A stretch of 64,000 nucleotides of DNA from Desulfovibrionaceae bacterium (lineage in GTDB: Bacteria; Desulfobacterota; Desulfovibrionia; Desulfovibrionales; Desulfovibrionaceae): NCBI GenBank assembly GCA_031082225.1, contig JAVHLG010000004.1, forward strand, positions 1 to 64,000. The letters are read 5' to 3'. The position numbers and the translations under genes are program-made. The notes beneath the pieces are model-generated. The model saw nothing but the letters and a program-made list of their open reading frames with translations. It made no database searches and had not been told where the DNA came from. Shown piece by piece: positions 35,020 through 45,506 of this stretch. Position 1 is the first letter of the stretch; each line of letters begins with the position of its first letter.

Positions 35020-37266
35020 TCACGGCGTCAGGGAAACAGCCGGTGACGCAGAGGCCTTCGCCCCGGGCGGCGGCGATTTTTCCCTGATCACCCGGTCAAT
35101 GACCTCTTCGAGCGCATGAAGCGCCACGGGCTTGGCCACATAGTCGTCCATGCCCGCCGCCAGGAATTTCTCACGATCACCCATCTGGGCATAGGCCGTC
35201 ACCGCGATGACCGCAACGCCCGCCACGGCCGAAAATTCCTTGTCGCTGCGGATGTGGCGCACGGCCTCGATGCCGTCCATCACCGGCATTTGGACGTCCA
35301 TCAGGATGCAATCGAACAGGGATTGGCGCAGGGCATCCAGGGCTTCCACCCCATTGCGGGCGGTGGCCACTTCATAGCCCCTGCGCCCGAGCAGCGCCTT
35401 CATGCTTATCAGATTGACGGGTTCGTCCTCGACGACAAGCAGCTTCCGTGTCCGCCTGCGCGGTTCCGGGGACGGCATGGCCGCAGGCGTCGCGTCGTGT
35501 TCTTCCCGGGGCAGGGCGCAGGGGATGGATACGGTTATCCGGGTTCCCTCCCCGACCGTGCTTTTTAAGGAGATCTCGCCGTCCATCAGGTCCACGAGCC
35601 GCTTGACGATGGCCAACCCCAGACCGGCGCCCTGGTATTGCCGGGTGTAGGAGGCCTCGACCTGGGTGAAGCGATCGAAAATACGGTCTTGCTGTTCGGG
35701 GGGGATGCCCATCCCCGTGTCCTGCACCGAAAAAGAAAGCCTGCATCCTTCCGGGGCGTAGCCGGATTCGGCCCAGGCCGTGATTCGGACCTCGCCCCGG
35801 GTCGTGAACTTGACGGCGTTGCCGACCAGATTGAAAAGAATCTGGCGAATCCTGGCCTCGTCGCCCACCAGCCGAAGGGGAACGCGCGGGTCGATCTGCC
35901 AGAAGGTGGCCAGGCTTTTTTTCCCGGCGGCCACGTCGAGGATGTCCGACACGGATCGAAAAAGGTCGCCCAGGGCGAAGGGCTTCATGGTCAGGTTCAA
36001 CCTGCCGGCCTCCATCCTGGAAAAATCCAGGATGTCGTCCAGGAGGGCCAAAAGCCGCCAACTGGCTGAGGTCGCATGGGTCACGCAGTCGCTCTGCTCG
36101 TCGGCCAGGGCGGTCAACTTCAGATACTGGAGCATGCCGAGTACGCCGTTTAACGGGGTACGGATCTCATGGCTCATGTTGGACAAAAATTCGCTCTTGG
36201 CCCGGTTGGCGGATTCGGCCTGCTCCTTGGCCGCGATGAGATCCCCCTCGGCCTGCCTGCGCTCCAACTCCCCGGCGGCCCGGACGCTCACGATGCGCAA
36301 CAGGGTCTCCGCCAGCCGGGAGTCAGCCAGTGGCGCGCGACCGATAAGGGCGATCAATCCTATCGGCCGTCCCTGGGAGCCCCACAGGGTCGTCCCGATG
36401 TAGCTCTCGGCGTCCATGGCCGCCAGCGCCTTGTCTTTTGGGAACAGCCGCCGGACGTGCTCAGGATGGCAGCAGATCATCTTGCCGACCACCTCGCCGC
36501 AGGGGGTGTCCTTGAGGGCATAGGACATGTTGTCCTCGAAATGCCCGTCGGAGTAGACGGCCACCGTCCGGGCGGTCAGCCCGTCTCCCTCCAGCAGATC
36601 GATGCAGACGAACTCCATCTCCAGCTTTTCGGCCAGATAGCGGGCCAGGGACTGGAAAAAATCCTCGCCCGCGCCTGTCCAGCCGCAGGACGAAAGAAAG
36701 CTGTGGACATCCTCAATTTGCTTGCGCTCGGTGATGTCCGTCATAGCCAACCGGCATTCCGGGCGCCCCTCGGGGACGACGGCCTCAAGGCACACACATA
36801 TCGCGTGCCCTTTTCCCGTGACCAGGGGCGTTTCGAAGATGGCCTGCCCCGTGCCCCGAAAGGCCTCGCCAAGGAAGCTGTTGAAGGCGGAAAGGGACTC
36901 GGTGGGGAGAAGGACGTGGAAACGCCGGTTGATCAGGTTGGCCCGCTCCACCTCCACCACGTTGGTTCCGGCGAGATTGGCCTGGAGAATCGTTCCGTCG
37001 CCATCGAGGGTGAAGTATCCGATCGGGGCGAAGTCGTAGAGGTCGGCGTAGCGGGCCAGCCCCGCCTCCACCTCGTCCCGGGAGCGGCGCAGCTCTTCGT
37101 TTTGCAGCTCAAGTTCAATCTGGTGGACCTGGAGCTCGTGGACGAGCCGCTTCAAATCCGCCGAAGAGTCGGCGACGGTCGGGCCGGTTTGTGTGCGACG
37201 CAGCATTTCCTCGGCCTGCTGGCGCAGGGCGGCTGGTTCCGTTGGCCCTGATCCGTCGCTTCTCAT
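35020..37266 (-). CDS. Hybrid sensor histidine kinase (PAS-GAF-HisKA-HATPase-REC)
   Basis: A 748-aa hybrid kinase. An N-terminal coiled segment leads to a PAS domain ([17 protein letters not shown] near residue 80), then a GAF-like domain (about 190-340), a HisKA with phospho-acceptor His in [13 protein letters not shown], an HATPase ([32 protein letters not shown]) and a C-terminal receiver ([10 protein letters not shown], Asp in [22 protein letters not shown]). There are no membrane segments, so it senses cytoplasmic signals. I chose ATG 37266, since it follows the upstream gene's stop by one base and a GGAGGG site precedes it. It is in an operon with the CheB-CheR-PAS gene. Output partners are not adjacent apart from the sigma-54 activator further up. 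Confidence 0.93.
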   Translation of the reverse strand: MRSDGSGPTEPAALRQQAEEMLRRTQTGPTVADSSADLKRLVHELQVHQIELELQNEELRRSRDEVEAGLARYADLYDFAPIGYFTLDGDGTILQANLAGTNVVEVERANLINRRFHVLLPTESLSAFNSFLGEAFRGTGQAIFETPLVTGKGHAICVCLEAVVPEGRPECRLAMTDITERKQIEDVHSFLSSCGWTGAGEDFFQSLARYLAEKLEMEFVCIDLLEGDGLTARTVAVYSDGHFEDNMSYALKDTPCGEVVGKMICCHPEHVRRLFPKDKALAAMDAESYIGTTLWGSQGRPIGLIALIGRAPLADSRLAETLLRIVSVRAAGELERRQAEGDLIAAKEQAESANRAKSEFLSNMSHEIRTPLNGVLGMLQYLKLTALADEQSDCVTHATSASWRLLALLDDILDFSRMEAGRLNLTMKPFALGDLFRSVSDILDVAAGKKSLATFWQIDPRVPLRLVGDEARIRQILFNLVGNAVKFTTRGEVRITAWAESGYAPEGCRLSFSVQDTGMGIPPEQQDRIFDRFTQVEASYTRQYQGAGLGLAIVKRLVDLMDGEISLKSTVGEGTRITVSIPCALPREEHDATPAAMPSPEPRRRTRKLLVVEDEPVNLISMKALLGRRGYEVATARNGVEALDALRQSLFDCILMDVQMPVMDGIEAVRHIRSDKEFSAVAGVAVIAVTAYAQMGDREKFLAAGMDDYVAKPVALHALEEVIDRVIREKSPPPGAKASASPAVSLTP

Positions 37267-37267
37267 C

Positions 37268-40200
37268 TCATGCGCCCCCTCCGGCTTCCCTGGTGGCGTC
37301 GTCTCCGAGGCGTACCCCCTCCCATGCCCCGGCGGCCGCCTCGAACAGGAGGCAAAAGCGGTCGGGTTTATCACCCGGCCGGTAGGCGGAACACCGAACG
37401 GTTTTCACGCCATGTTCGAAAGTCAGATCGAAACCGCCGCGTACGCCGTGTACGGCCGCATTCTGGCAGGCCGCCCGCCAACGCGCCTCGTTCCCTGGCC
37501 ATACCTCGCGCAGGGTCCGGCCCAGCACCTCCTCGCGTGGTCTGCCCCAAAGGTCCGCAAAGGCCTCGTTGACGAAAACAAACCGGCCGTCGACAAAGGT
37601 TCCGGCTGGGTCGAACACGGTCGTAAGGAGCGCGAACGCATTGGGCATGCTGGCGAACACCGCCAGGGCCTCGTGTTCCTTTTCCCGCAGCCGCTCCTCC
37701 AGACGCTTGGAGACGCTTACGTCGGACAGGGTGATCACCAGACCGTCAATTCGATTGTCCAGGGTGCGATAGGGCATGACGCGCGTCAGAAACCAGCGGC
37801 CATCCCGGGCGGGAAGGGCTTTTTCGAGAAAGACCAGGGAGCGCAGCACCTCGCGTGCGTCCGCGACCATGTCGGGATAGTCCAGCACCGTGGCGATGTC
37901 CGTGATGGGCCGCCCCACATCGCCTGGAATGAGCTTGAAGATCGATGCGACCTGGGTGGTGAACCGCCGCACATGAAGGTCGTCGTCCAGAAACAGCGTG
38001 GCGATGTCGGTGCTGTTGAGCAGGTTCTTCATGTCGTTGTTGGCCCGGGACAGGTCGTCGAATTTCGCCTTCAATTCATGATTGACGGTCTGGAGTTCCT
38101 CGTTCATGGACTGAATTTCTTCCTTCGATGTGGTCAGCTCTTCATTCGTTGATTGCAATTCCTCATTTGCGGATTGCAATTCTTCATTGCTGAGTCTCAG
38201 TTCTTCCTGGGAAGTCTGCATCTCCTGTCGAATTGTTCTGGCCTCGCTTCTGGCCTGAATCAGCTCCCGCCCGAGGGCCTCCAGTTGGGAAATATCCTTT
38301 GTCTCCGGGTTGAGGGAAGCTGGAACCTCCGTCTCCAGGGTATCCGGGACATCCAGAAAGACGACCAGGACCATTCCTTTCAGCTCAGAAGGATCGTCAA
38401 CAGGGTGTATCACCACGTCAACGGCATGTTTCCCGCCGTTTGTTCCCAGGTGGACGCTTTTTATTATGGCGGATTTTCTCTCCCTGACAGCCTGGAGAAA
38501 GGCAGCGTCGAGCTTGAAGTGGAGATCTCCCCGGGCCATGGCGAACAGATTCCAGTTTGCCTTTCCCGCCGCCGGTTCCAGGTACCTGCCCGTGCGTCCA
38601 CTGATATAGACGATGTCGCCCTTTTCCGTGGTCAGTACGCCAGCCGGGGCATAGTATTGCAAGAGCAATCGTTCGGTCAGAACCTGGATGTTGGGGACAT
38701 GGGCGGGCTTCCGTGAGGAATCGGCCGACGGGGCCGGAGCAGCCCCGAAGGTGTCGGGAAACTCCACCGGGGCGGTATGCGTGGCCACGTCAAGGCGTCT
38801 GTACAGTCTCAGTTTGCTCTCCAGGGGGGAGAACAGGTCGGTGAAGGTTCCAACTGTTTCCGCACTGCCCAAAAACAGCGTGCCGCCGGGATTGAGGCTG
38901 TAATGAAAAAGCGGCAACAGCTTTTGTTGCAGCGAGTGATCCAGGTAGATGAGCAGATTGCGGCAGATCAGGATGTCGAGTTTGGTGAACGGCGGGTTCA
39001 TGGCCACGTTGTGCGGGGCAAATATGACGGTCTCCCGTATCTCCTGGCCCACCTTGAAGCCATGCTCGACCTGGGTGAAAAACCGGTGCAGGCGTTCCGG
39101 GGAGACGTCCACGGCGATATTTTCCGGATAGACGGCCGCCCGGGCCTTGTCGATGGCGTCCCGGTCCAGGTCGGTGGCGAAGATCACAAGCGCGTGGCTG
39201 CGCGGCGGTCGGTAGGCGTCCTGGGCCTCTTTAAAAATCATGGCCAGGGAATAGGCCTCTTCCCCGGTGGAGCAGCCCGGCACCCAGGCCCGCAGGGTTC
39301 CGCCCTCCGGCTGTGCGGCCAAAAGGGCCGGGATGACCGTTGTCTTCAGATATTCCCAGGCTGGCGGATCTCGGAAAAAACTCGTCACCCCGATCAGAAG
39401 CTCCTTGAAAAGCAGCTCGATCTCCTGGCGATTCTCCCGCAGAAGCCGCACATAGTCCGGAATCTCGTCGATCTGGTGCAGGCCCATGCGCCGTTCGATA
39501 CGGCGATAGATGGTGCTTTTTTTGTACAGGGAAAAGTCGTGGCCGGTCTGGGAGCGCAACAGGATCAAGACTTTTTCCAGGGCGCTTTGATCCTTGGCCT
39601 TGATGGCGATGGCCGACGGGGCGGCCGGATGGGCGTGCTTGAGGTAGGCCAGAATCCTGCCGGGCAATTCTTCCACGGGGGCCACGACGTCCGCCAGCCC
39701 GGCGTCGATGGAACTGCGCGGCATGCCGTCGAATTTGGCCGTTCCCGGCTCCTGGACGAATGTTCCCCCGCCTTTTTCCTTGATGGCGCCCAGGCCCAGC
39801 ATGCCGTCTGAGCCCATGCCCGAGAGGATGACGCCGATGGCGGAGGGCCCCCGGTCGTCGGCCAGGGAGCGCAGGAAGAAATCGATGGGCAGGCGAAGGC
39901 CCCGGGCCTGGGTCGGGGGGAACAGATGCAGGGCGTCGCCCAGGATGGAGATGTCTGTGTTCGGGGCGATGACATAGACCTGTTCGGGCGCGATCCGCAG
40001 TCCATCCTCGACCTCCTGGACCGGCATATCCGTGGCCCGTTGGAGCAATTCGACCAGGGCGCCTTTCTTGGTGGGGTCCATGTGCTGGACCACGACAAAG
40101 GCCAGGCCGGAGCCCGTGGGGACGTTGCGGAGAAACAGTTCCAGGGCCTCAAGGCCCCCTGCCGAGGCCCCCAGGCCGATAACCGGAACATGCCCGGGGG

Positions 40201-40303
40201 CGGCGTTCGTTGCCGCGTGTTTTGCTGTTGCCGTCGGCGTTTCGATTGGCGCTGCACGGTCGGACATATCGGCCTGCTCCAGCTTTTCATTTGTATTTGG
40301 CAT
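37268..40303 (-). CDS. CheB-CheR fusion with coiled coil and PAS domains
   Basis: A 1011-aa soluble signalling protein. CheB methylesterase domain first: GASAGG with S47, QHMDP with H74 and GMGSDG with D166 form the catalytic triad. CheR methyltransferase follows: an all-alpha N-domain (about 235-320) and the SAM loop [12 protein letters not shown] at 341-352. A long coiled coil of repeated NEELQS/NEELQT heptads (about 660-740) links to two PAS domains (about 770-870 and 890-990). This CheBR-PAS architecture is used outside classical chemotaxis, often feeding histidine kinases. It sits one base upstream of the hybrid kinase. No chemoreceptor or CheA is nearby. Confidence 0.93.
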   Translation of the reverse strand: MPNTNEKLEQADMSDRAAPIETPTATAKHAATNAAPGHVPVIGLGASAGGLEALELFLRNVPTGSGLAFVVVQHMDPTKKGALVELLQRATDMPVQEVEDGLRIAPEQVYVIAPNTDISILGDALHLFPPTQARGLRLPIDFFLRSLADDRGPSAIGVILSGMGSDGMLGLGAIKEKGGGTFVQEPGTAKFDGMPRSSIDAGLADVVAPVEELPGRILAYLKHAHPAAPSAIAIKAKDQSALEKVLILLRSQTGHDFSLYKKSTIYRRIERRMGLHQIDEIPDYVRLLRENRQEIELLFKELLIGVTSFFRDPPAWEYLKTTVIPALLAAQPEGGTLRAWVPGCSTGEEAYSLAMIFKEAQDAYRPPRSHALVIFATDLDRDAIDKARAAVYPENIAVDVSPERLHRFFTQVEHGFKVGQEIRETVIFAPHNVAMNPPFTKLDILICRNLLIYLDHSLQQKLLPLFHYSLNPGGTLFLGSAETVGTFTDLFSPLESKLRLYRRLDVATHTAPVEFPDTFGAAPAPSADSSRKPAHVPNIQVLTERLLLQYYAPAGVLTTEKGDIVYISGRTGRYLEPAAGKANWNLFAMARGDLHFKLDAAFLQAVRERKSAIIKSVHLGTNGGKHAVDVVIHPVDDPSELKGMVLVVFLDVPDTLETEVPASLNPETKDISQLEALGRELIQARSEARTIRQEMQTSQEELRLSNEELQSANEELQSTNEELTTSKEEIQSMNEELQTVNHELKAKFDDLSRANNDMKNLLNSTDIATLFLDDDLHVRRFTTQVASIFKLIPGDVGRPITDIATVLDYPDMVADAREVLRSLVFLEKALPARDGRWFLTRVMPYRTLDNRIDGLVITLSDVSVSKRLEERLREKEHEALAVFASMPNAFALLTTVFDPAGTFVDGRFVFVNEAFADLWGRPREEVLGRTLREVWPGNEARWRAACQNAAVHGVRGGFDLTFEHGVKTVRCSAYRPGDKPDRFCLLFEAAAGAWEGVRLGDDATREAGGGA

Positions 40304-40809
40304 CGGGTTCCAATCGTGACCACGTTATTGTTCAACATATTCCGGATGGTCATGATTTTCCGGAAACGGACATGTTGTGTTTTCATGAATGTTCGAAAAT
40401 ATGCAACAGACTACGCCATGAGTAAATATGAAATCTATACAAAAAGAGTACCAGGATGGTCTTTCCGGTCAAGCCCCGTCTCATTTACTGCCTGGAAATT
40501 ATTTCATATAAAATTGCTCGTGAAAAAGATCATGCTGAATGCACTCAAAATTCTTGTAAATCCGCACTGTGGGTGGCGAATGCCGAAGATCCCTGCTCCA
40601 ACCTGTGGACAAAAAGCCAAAGAAGAGAGATGTGCGCGACAATGGAATCGACTCCGTTCGTCCGGACGGCTGTTCCCCTCCTGAGAAAACGAACGGCGGC
40701 TGTGCCCCAGGTGGGCATCTGGTCAAATATGCTCTCGTGGGTCATATTTGGCCAGAGAAAGGGACTGCCGGGATGAGCCAGGCTGTTTTTCCGAGTTCGA
40801 AGGCACGGC
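40304..40809. other. Intergenic region upstream of the CheBR operon
   Basis: About 500 bp without a supported gene, AT-rich next to the CheBR start. It contains the inverted repeat of site 3 (40718-40756) about 420 bp before that start, and separates the operon from the sigma-54 activator gene. No clear -24/-12 promoter was found. Confidence 0.4.
40718..40756. promoter_or_regulatory. Palindromic GGTCAAAT/ATTTGGCC site 3
   Basis: TCTGGTCAAATATG (40718-40731) pairs with CATATTTGGCCAGA (40743-40756) with one mismatch across 11 nt. The right arm includes GGTCATATTTGGCC (40740-40753), a 12/14 match to site 2. It lies between the sigma-54 activator and the CheBR operon; it may be an operator or enhancer-like site. 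Confidence 0.5.
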
Positions 40810-42339
40810 CTAGGATTGCGTCTTGCGGATGCCGAGCTTGCGCATCCGGCCGCGCAGGGTGCTGCGTTCCAGGCCAAGGATTTCAGCCGCGCTGTTTTTC
40901 CCGCCGACTTTCCACTGGGTCTGTTCCAGGATGCTGACAATATAGTCGCGCTCGACAGCCTCCAGCGTCTTTTTTCTCGAGACTGAATCCGCAAGGGGCC
41001 GACTGCGGAGTTCATCCACCAGACGCAGCTTCGGCCCGGAGGAAACGATCACCCCGCGCTCCAGGACATTTTCCAGTTCCCGGACGTTTCCAGGCCAGGA
41101 ATACTGCTGCAAGGCCTGCATGACCGTCACCGGAATGATCTCGATGGTCTTCCCCAACCGCTTGGAAATCTTGGTGACAAAGAAATTGGCGAGCAGGGGG
41201 ATGTCCTCCACGCGGTCCCGCAGCGGCGGCATGAGGATCGGGAAGATGTTCAGCCGGTACCACAGGTCGCCGCGAAACGTGCCCTTGCGGACCTCTTCCT
41301 CCAGATCCCGGTTGGTGGCGGCAATAATCCGGACATCAACCTTGATCGTCTGCGAGCTTCCGAGGCGCTCGAATTCACCATTTTGCAGCACCTGGAGCAG
41401 TTTTGCCTGCAGCTCCAGAGGGAGTTCTCCGATCTCGTCCAAAAACAGGGTGGCGTGGTTGGCGACCTCGAATCTGCCCAGCCGCTTGGCCAGCGCCCCG
41501 GTGAACGCGCCCTTTTCATGGCCAAACAGCTCGCTTTCGATAAGATTTGCCGGCAGCGCGGCGCAATTCATCTTCACCAGGGCCCGGTCCTTGCGCCGAC
41601 TCAGGCCGTGGATGGCCCTGGCCGCCAGTTCCTTGCCCGTTCCTGTCTCCCCGAGAATCAGGACGTTGGTGTCCGTACCGGCAATCTGTTCGATCTTGTA
41701 AAAAACGGAATTTATCGCAGTGCTTTGCCCAATAATATTTTCATGATTGTATTCAATCTTTATCTCTTCTTTCAGATAGGCTCGCTCGATCTCCAGGAGT
41801 TGCTTAAGGTGTTTGATTTCTGAAAGTGAATCCTCGGCAATCTGTTTTCTCTTGTCAGCCTCCTCCTTTGCGATGAGAAGTTCTGAGGTTCTTTCAGTAA
41901 CAACATCCTCCAGGTGTTTCTTATATTCCTCACATTCTGTCATGTCATTTATCGACAGGAATATCAACTGTGTCATTTTGTTTTTATCACAAATAACTTT
42001 TGCGCCCATGCGCAATGTTTTATTCCCAACTCCATCAAACGCATGCTCAATGACAGTATTGTTTGGAATAGTATTTTCAGGGCGAAGTGTCTCAAGCAGA
42101 AGCTTCAATTTTGGGATGTTCCAGTGACCAGCGCCAAGCTCATAGATCAACGTACCTTCCGTCTCCTGAGGCGTGAGATGAAACGTTTGATAAAAAGAGA
42201 TATTGGCTTTCACGATCCTGAGTTCGGCATTGAGCAACACCATGGGCTCAAGATTCGAACCCAGGAAGTTGTCGAAAAAACGGACGAAGGTTTGCAGCCT
42301 TCGCCTGTCATGCTGTGGATATGTAGGCATTCGTCTCAT
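40810..42339 (-). CDS. PAS-containing sigma-54-dependent transcription activator
   Basis: A 509-aa NtrC-class regulator. A PAS-like sensor occupies residues 25-135, followed by a coiled linker (140-195). The AAA+ domain has Walker A GETGTGKE at 230-237, the sigma-54-contact loop GAFTGA at 277-282 and Walker B LFLDEI at 298-303, with WPGNVRELENV at 415-425. A Fis-type HTH ends the protein (about 480-503). There is no receiver domain, so it is controlled by ligand or partner rather than phosphorylation. It could drive sigma-54 promoters of the island's envelope genes; targets are not shown by the sequence. It is transcribed toward the CheBR operon but separated by 500 bp. Confidence 0.93.
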   Translation of the reverse strand: MRRMPTYPQHDRRRLQTFVRFFDNFLGSNLEPMVLLNAELRIVKANISFYQTFHLTPQETEGTLIYELGAGHWNIPKLKLLLETLRPENTIPNNTVIEHAFDGVGNKTLRMGAKVICDKNKMTQLIFLSINDMTECEEYKKHLEDVVTERTSELLIAKEEADKRKQIAEDSLSEIKHLKQLLEIERAYLKEEIKIEYNHENIIGQSTAINSVFYKIEQIAGTDTNVLILGETGTGKELAARAIHGLSRRKDRALVKMNCAALPANLIESELFGHEKGAFTGALAKRLGRFEVANHATLFLDEIGELPLELQAKLLQVLQNGEFERLGSSQTIKVDVRIIAATNRDLEEEVRKGTFRGDLWYRLNIFPILMPPLRDRVEDIPLLANFFVTKISKRLGKTIEIIPVTVMQALQQYSWPGNVRELENVLERGVIVSSGPKLRLVDELRSRPLADSVSRKKTLEAVERDYIVSILEQTQWKVGGKNSAAEILGLERSTLRGRMRKLGIRKTQS

Positions 42340-42809
42340 TTCTCAAGTCACAACGCATTTGAAATGAATTGCGACACATTTGTGTACAGTGATAGTATTC
42401 ACCTGACACCGTCGTCCCCGGCATGGGCGAAACCTGTGCGGCGGGGCGGTCGCTCTCTGCGAACCGGCGAGAGCGGCCGCGCCTTCAGGCATCGGTCGCC
42501 CTCGGGAGTCATTGGACATGCTGCATGCTCATGCCTCACATCCCGTACGCCCCCTGGCATACGCCAGACCGTCTCCCAAAACACCTTGTCGCCTGTCCTT
42601 CGCGTTTTGGCTCGAAGGCCTCCCTGCGCGAGTGCAGAGGTTCCGTTCGAATGCTACCCCTGCCCAGTAAAAAATCAATCGGCCGTTACCCGTTATCCGG
42701 AGGACCGTCTTCTCCATAGCATCATGCTTAAGAACATGTCTCCCCCTGGTCAAGACAAACCGTATTCCAGGGTGACCTGGCGCACGGGGGAAAGACTTCA
42801 ATACACGGG
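42340..42809. other. Intergenic region without a supported gene
   Basis: The 470 bp between the activator start and the Cys-rich protein stop hold no convincing frame on either strand. The part next to the activator is AT-richer and presumably contains its promoter; the rest looks like unassigned GC-rich spacer. Confidence 0.35.
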
Positions 42810-43238
42810 TTAGGGCCTCCGGCCACAACCCGAGTAAACGCTGGAGCAACTCGAGGTGCACACATCCACGTCGTATTGGGTTCTGTTGCTCGAGCTGTTC
42901 CGGCACGAGTCCACGCATTGCCGATATTGCTGTCGGCAGTATTGTTTCGTCTCAACGCCGTCATGCTGCGGCTGGTTTGACCGCCTGGGAGCCGAGGCGC
43001 CAGGATTGAAGATGAGCTCATTTCCATCCCGGACGACATGCTGCCTGGCCACGCACGTCAAGTTGCATTCCTTGCAGTCGCGATTGCAAATGGTGCTTGG
43101 ATCACCGGATGGAGCGTTCACCGTGCAGACAACCAGGCCATCAGGCCGTATGCATTCAAAGGAGTTTGGCCCGGCGGCGAACGAAAGATGACTTATGCTA
43201 AAAACCAAGATCGTTGTAGCGAGAAGAACCAGTTTCAT
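42810..43238 (-). CDS. Secreted Cys-rich protein with symmetric C6C3C motif
   Basis: A 142-aa exported protein. ATG 43238 (MKLVLLATTILVFSISHLSFAAG) gives a clean signal peptide and has GGGAGAGA ahead; the longer start is less likely. The mature N-terminal part has six cysteines (FECIRPDGLVVC, then ICNRDCKECNLTC). The C-terminal 40 residues carry C-x6-C-x3-C-x14-C-x3-C-x6-C, the same mirror pattern as the lipoprotein at 23215. The odd spacing fits two short helices stapled by disulfides. No family is recognised. Likely periplasmic or extracellular. Confidence 0.75.
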   Translation of the reverse strand: MKLVLLATTILVFSISHLSFAAGPNSFECIRPDGLVVCTVNAPSGDPSTICNRDCKECNLTCVARQHVVRDGNELIFNPGASAPRRSNQPQHDGVETKQYCRQQYRQCVDSCRNSSSNRTQYDVDVCTSSCSSVYSGCGRRP

Positions 43239-43307
43239 ATTTCTCTCTCCCGATGTCAAGAATACATTGTATAAGGATATTTATTATACTCTGACGGTAT
43301 GTCTTTG

Positions 43308-43625
43308 TCATTGCCCCTTGACCAGCATGTCATTGCGAACTGAGGTCACGCCGACAATCCTTCGCGCCACACTGACCGCAGTATTGATATCATGCCGTGA
43401 GCTGACAAACCCACTCAACTGCACCACACCCTTGAATGTTTCGACATTTATTTCGGCGGATTGCAAGGATGGCTCCTGAAATATCGCCGACTTCACCTTT
43501 GCCGTGATGACGCTATCGTCAAAGTATTCCCCTGTGCTTTCCCTGGTGGACGTCGATGCGCAGCCGATGATGACGGATAGCACGAAGACAATGATCAGTC
43601 CCGTGGTCATACGATATCGCGACAT
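43308..43625 (-). CDS. BON-domain lipoprotein
   Basis: A 105-aa lipoprotein with lipobox VIIGC (cysteine near residue 22). The mature part is one BON domain: DDSVITAKVKSAIFQEP, INVETFKGVVQLSGFV, then ARRIVGVTSVRNDM. BON domains (as in OsmY and Kbp) associate with membranes or bind small molecules and are induced by osmotic stress. GAAAGGAGCC precedes the ATG. It belongs to a run of minus-strand envelope/stress genes. Confidence 0.92.
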   Translation of the reverse strand: MSRYRMTTGLIIVFVLSVIIGCASTSTRESTGEYFDDSVITAKVKSAIFQEPSLQSAEINVETFKGVVQLSGFVSSRHDINTAVSVARRIVGVTSVRNDMLVKGQ

Positions 43626-43817
43626 GATCTGGCTCCTTTCTCTGTGAGTGTTGCACTGTGATGTTTCTGCGTGTGAACGTCGTCAGCTTTATTTCACACT
43701 GTCGGCTGCCGTCCGTGTGACGACTCGAAAAGTTACGCCAGTACTTGTTAAGAAATAATCATTTTTTTACAGTGTTGTTTTCAAAATTCAGGCGCACCAA
43801 TCGTCCAGGACACGACG

Positions 43818-44066
43818 CTAGGTGAGCCGTCGGACCACACGTAAAAGGACAAGCAGAATCACGGCTCCAAGCGTGGCCACCAGTATCGACCCCAGGAGCC
43901 CATGTACGCCAATGATGGCGGAACCGAAGAGATATCCGCCGATCACCGCACCGAGGACGCCCACCAGGAGATCGCCCACAAGGCCGAATCCGCCGCCCTT
44001 GACCAGGACGCCGGCCAGCCATCCGGCGATCAACCCGACGAGGAGAAACCAAAGAAGGTCGTTCAT
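43818..44066 (-). CDS. GlsB/YeaQ/YmgE-family stress membrane protein
   Basis: An 82-aa protein with three hydrophobic helices and the family glycine pattern: LLVGLIAGWLAGVLVKGGGFGLVGDLLVGVLGAVIGG. Known relatives are transglycosylase-associated or general-stress inner-membrane proteins. ATG 44066 (MNDLLWF) has GGGAG upstream and is preferred over 44078. Transcribed in the same direction as the BON and CsbD genes. Confidence 0.92.
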   Translation of the reverse strand: MNDLLWFLLVGLIAGWLAGVLVKGGGFGLVGDLLVGVLGAVIGGYLFGSAIIGVHGLLGSILVATLGAVILLVLLRVVRRLT

Positions 44067-44078
44067 GTCATCTCCCAT

Positions 44079-44492
44079 CCTGTCGTTTCATCTCCTGGCG
44101 CTGCGTCCCTCTAAGGATACGCCAGATTTTGGAAAATAATGATGACTTAAACGTGTCGTGTTGAAAAATTCGAATGCACAAATTCCAAAGTCGCGACACC
44201 AGCATGACACAGAAAACAGCTTAGTCCATCGACATTTCGAGCAACATATTGGCAGGAGGTGCTCAACATCGACCTCCTGCCAGTCTTTTCCCTGTTCCAT
44301 AACCAGTATGGCGATTCATGCACAGTTTCCATCAGATCATTCGTTCAACGCTTCCGGCGATACGTGCAGCATGGATGATTCAACAATCGCGCTGCGGCAA
44401 GGCCAGATGGGCGTCACGGTTGTCATGATCACGGCGCCGCCCTCCCCAAAACCCCGCGCGGCCACCGAAAACCGTGCGCATGGCCGGTCCTG
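44079..44492. other. Spacer with one stem-loop
   Basis: No gene is supported. GGCAGGAGGT (44251-44260) pairs with ACCTCCTGCC (44272-44281) and is followed on the plus strand by AGTCTTTTCC; it may be a terminator for the collagen-like gene transcript on the minus strand or an RNA structure. Confidence 0.4.
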
Positions 44493-44933
<441 letters not shown>

Positions 44934-44994
44934 GATGACTCTCCTTTGATGGATCCGTTATGATTGGTCACTTCCGTACTGCGACGGCGCAACG

Positions 44995-45396
44995 CTACTC
45001 GGAGTACTTGAAGGCAGGCATGGCCTTGACGGCTTCCTTGGTGGCGCCGGGCAGCATAACGCGCTTGTCCTTGATGGTCAGTTGGCTGAGGGGAATGACG
45101 ACGTCATGCTCCGCAATCCCCAAAAAGCCGCCAGTGCCCACAATCGCATAGCTCATGGCCTTCACCGGGGTCACGATGATGTCGCTGATGGTGCCGACCT
45201 TTTCATTGGCTTCATTGAAGACGTCCTGGTCCAGGATATCCTTTTTGATGCTCCATCCCTTGGCGACAACCAGGATTTCCTCGCTGGTGATGCCGATGGT
45301 GCCGACCACAGGCGTGGCTTGAGCGAAGGCGGCTCCGGCAAGAAGCGTAAGGGACAAGGCCGATGCAACGCAAAGTGTCTTCAAGGATAATGTCAT
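44995..45396 (-). CDS. Exported PRC-barrel protein
   Basis: A 133-aa protein with signal peptide (MTLSLKTLCVASALSLTLLAGAAFA, cleavage near 25) and one PRC-barrel domain: GWSIKKDILDQDVFNEANEKVGTISDIIVTP, then YAIVGTGGFLGIAEHDVVIPLSQL. PRC barrels are small beta domains found in RNA-processing and envelope/stress proteins; the exported single-domain form is often stress-induced. GAAGGAGA precedes the ATG. Confidence 0.92.
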   Translation of the reverse strand: MTLSLKTLCVASALSLTLLAGAAFAQATPVVGTIGITSEEILVVAKGWSIKKDILDQDVFNEANEKVGTISDIIVTPVKAMSYAIVGTGGFLGIAEHDVVIPLSQLTIKDKRVMLPGATKEAVKAMPAFKYSE

Positions 45397-45506
45397 AATG
45401 AATCTCCTTCGTTAAAAAGTTTGGTGACTGTTGATATATTCAGACCATCGCTGGTCGAGTTATCGATGAAAAGCTTCATCAAGATGGCCATGAGGCCGAC
45501 TATTCA

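Noticed and set aside
40304..43300. Sigma-54 (-24/-12) promoters near the activator
   Set aside because: I looked by eye for TGGCAC-N5-TTGC in this region and elsewhere in the island and found no convincing match; a scored scan would be needed.
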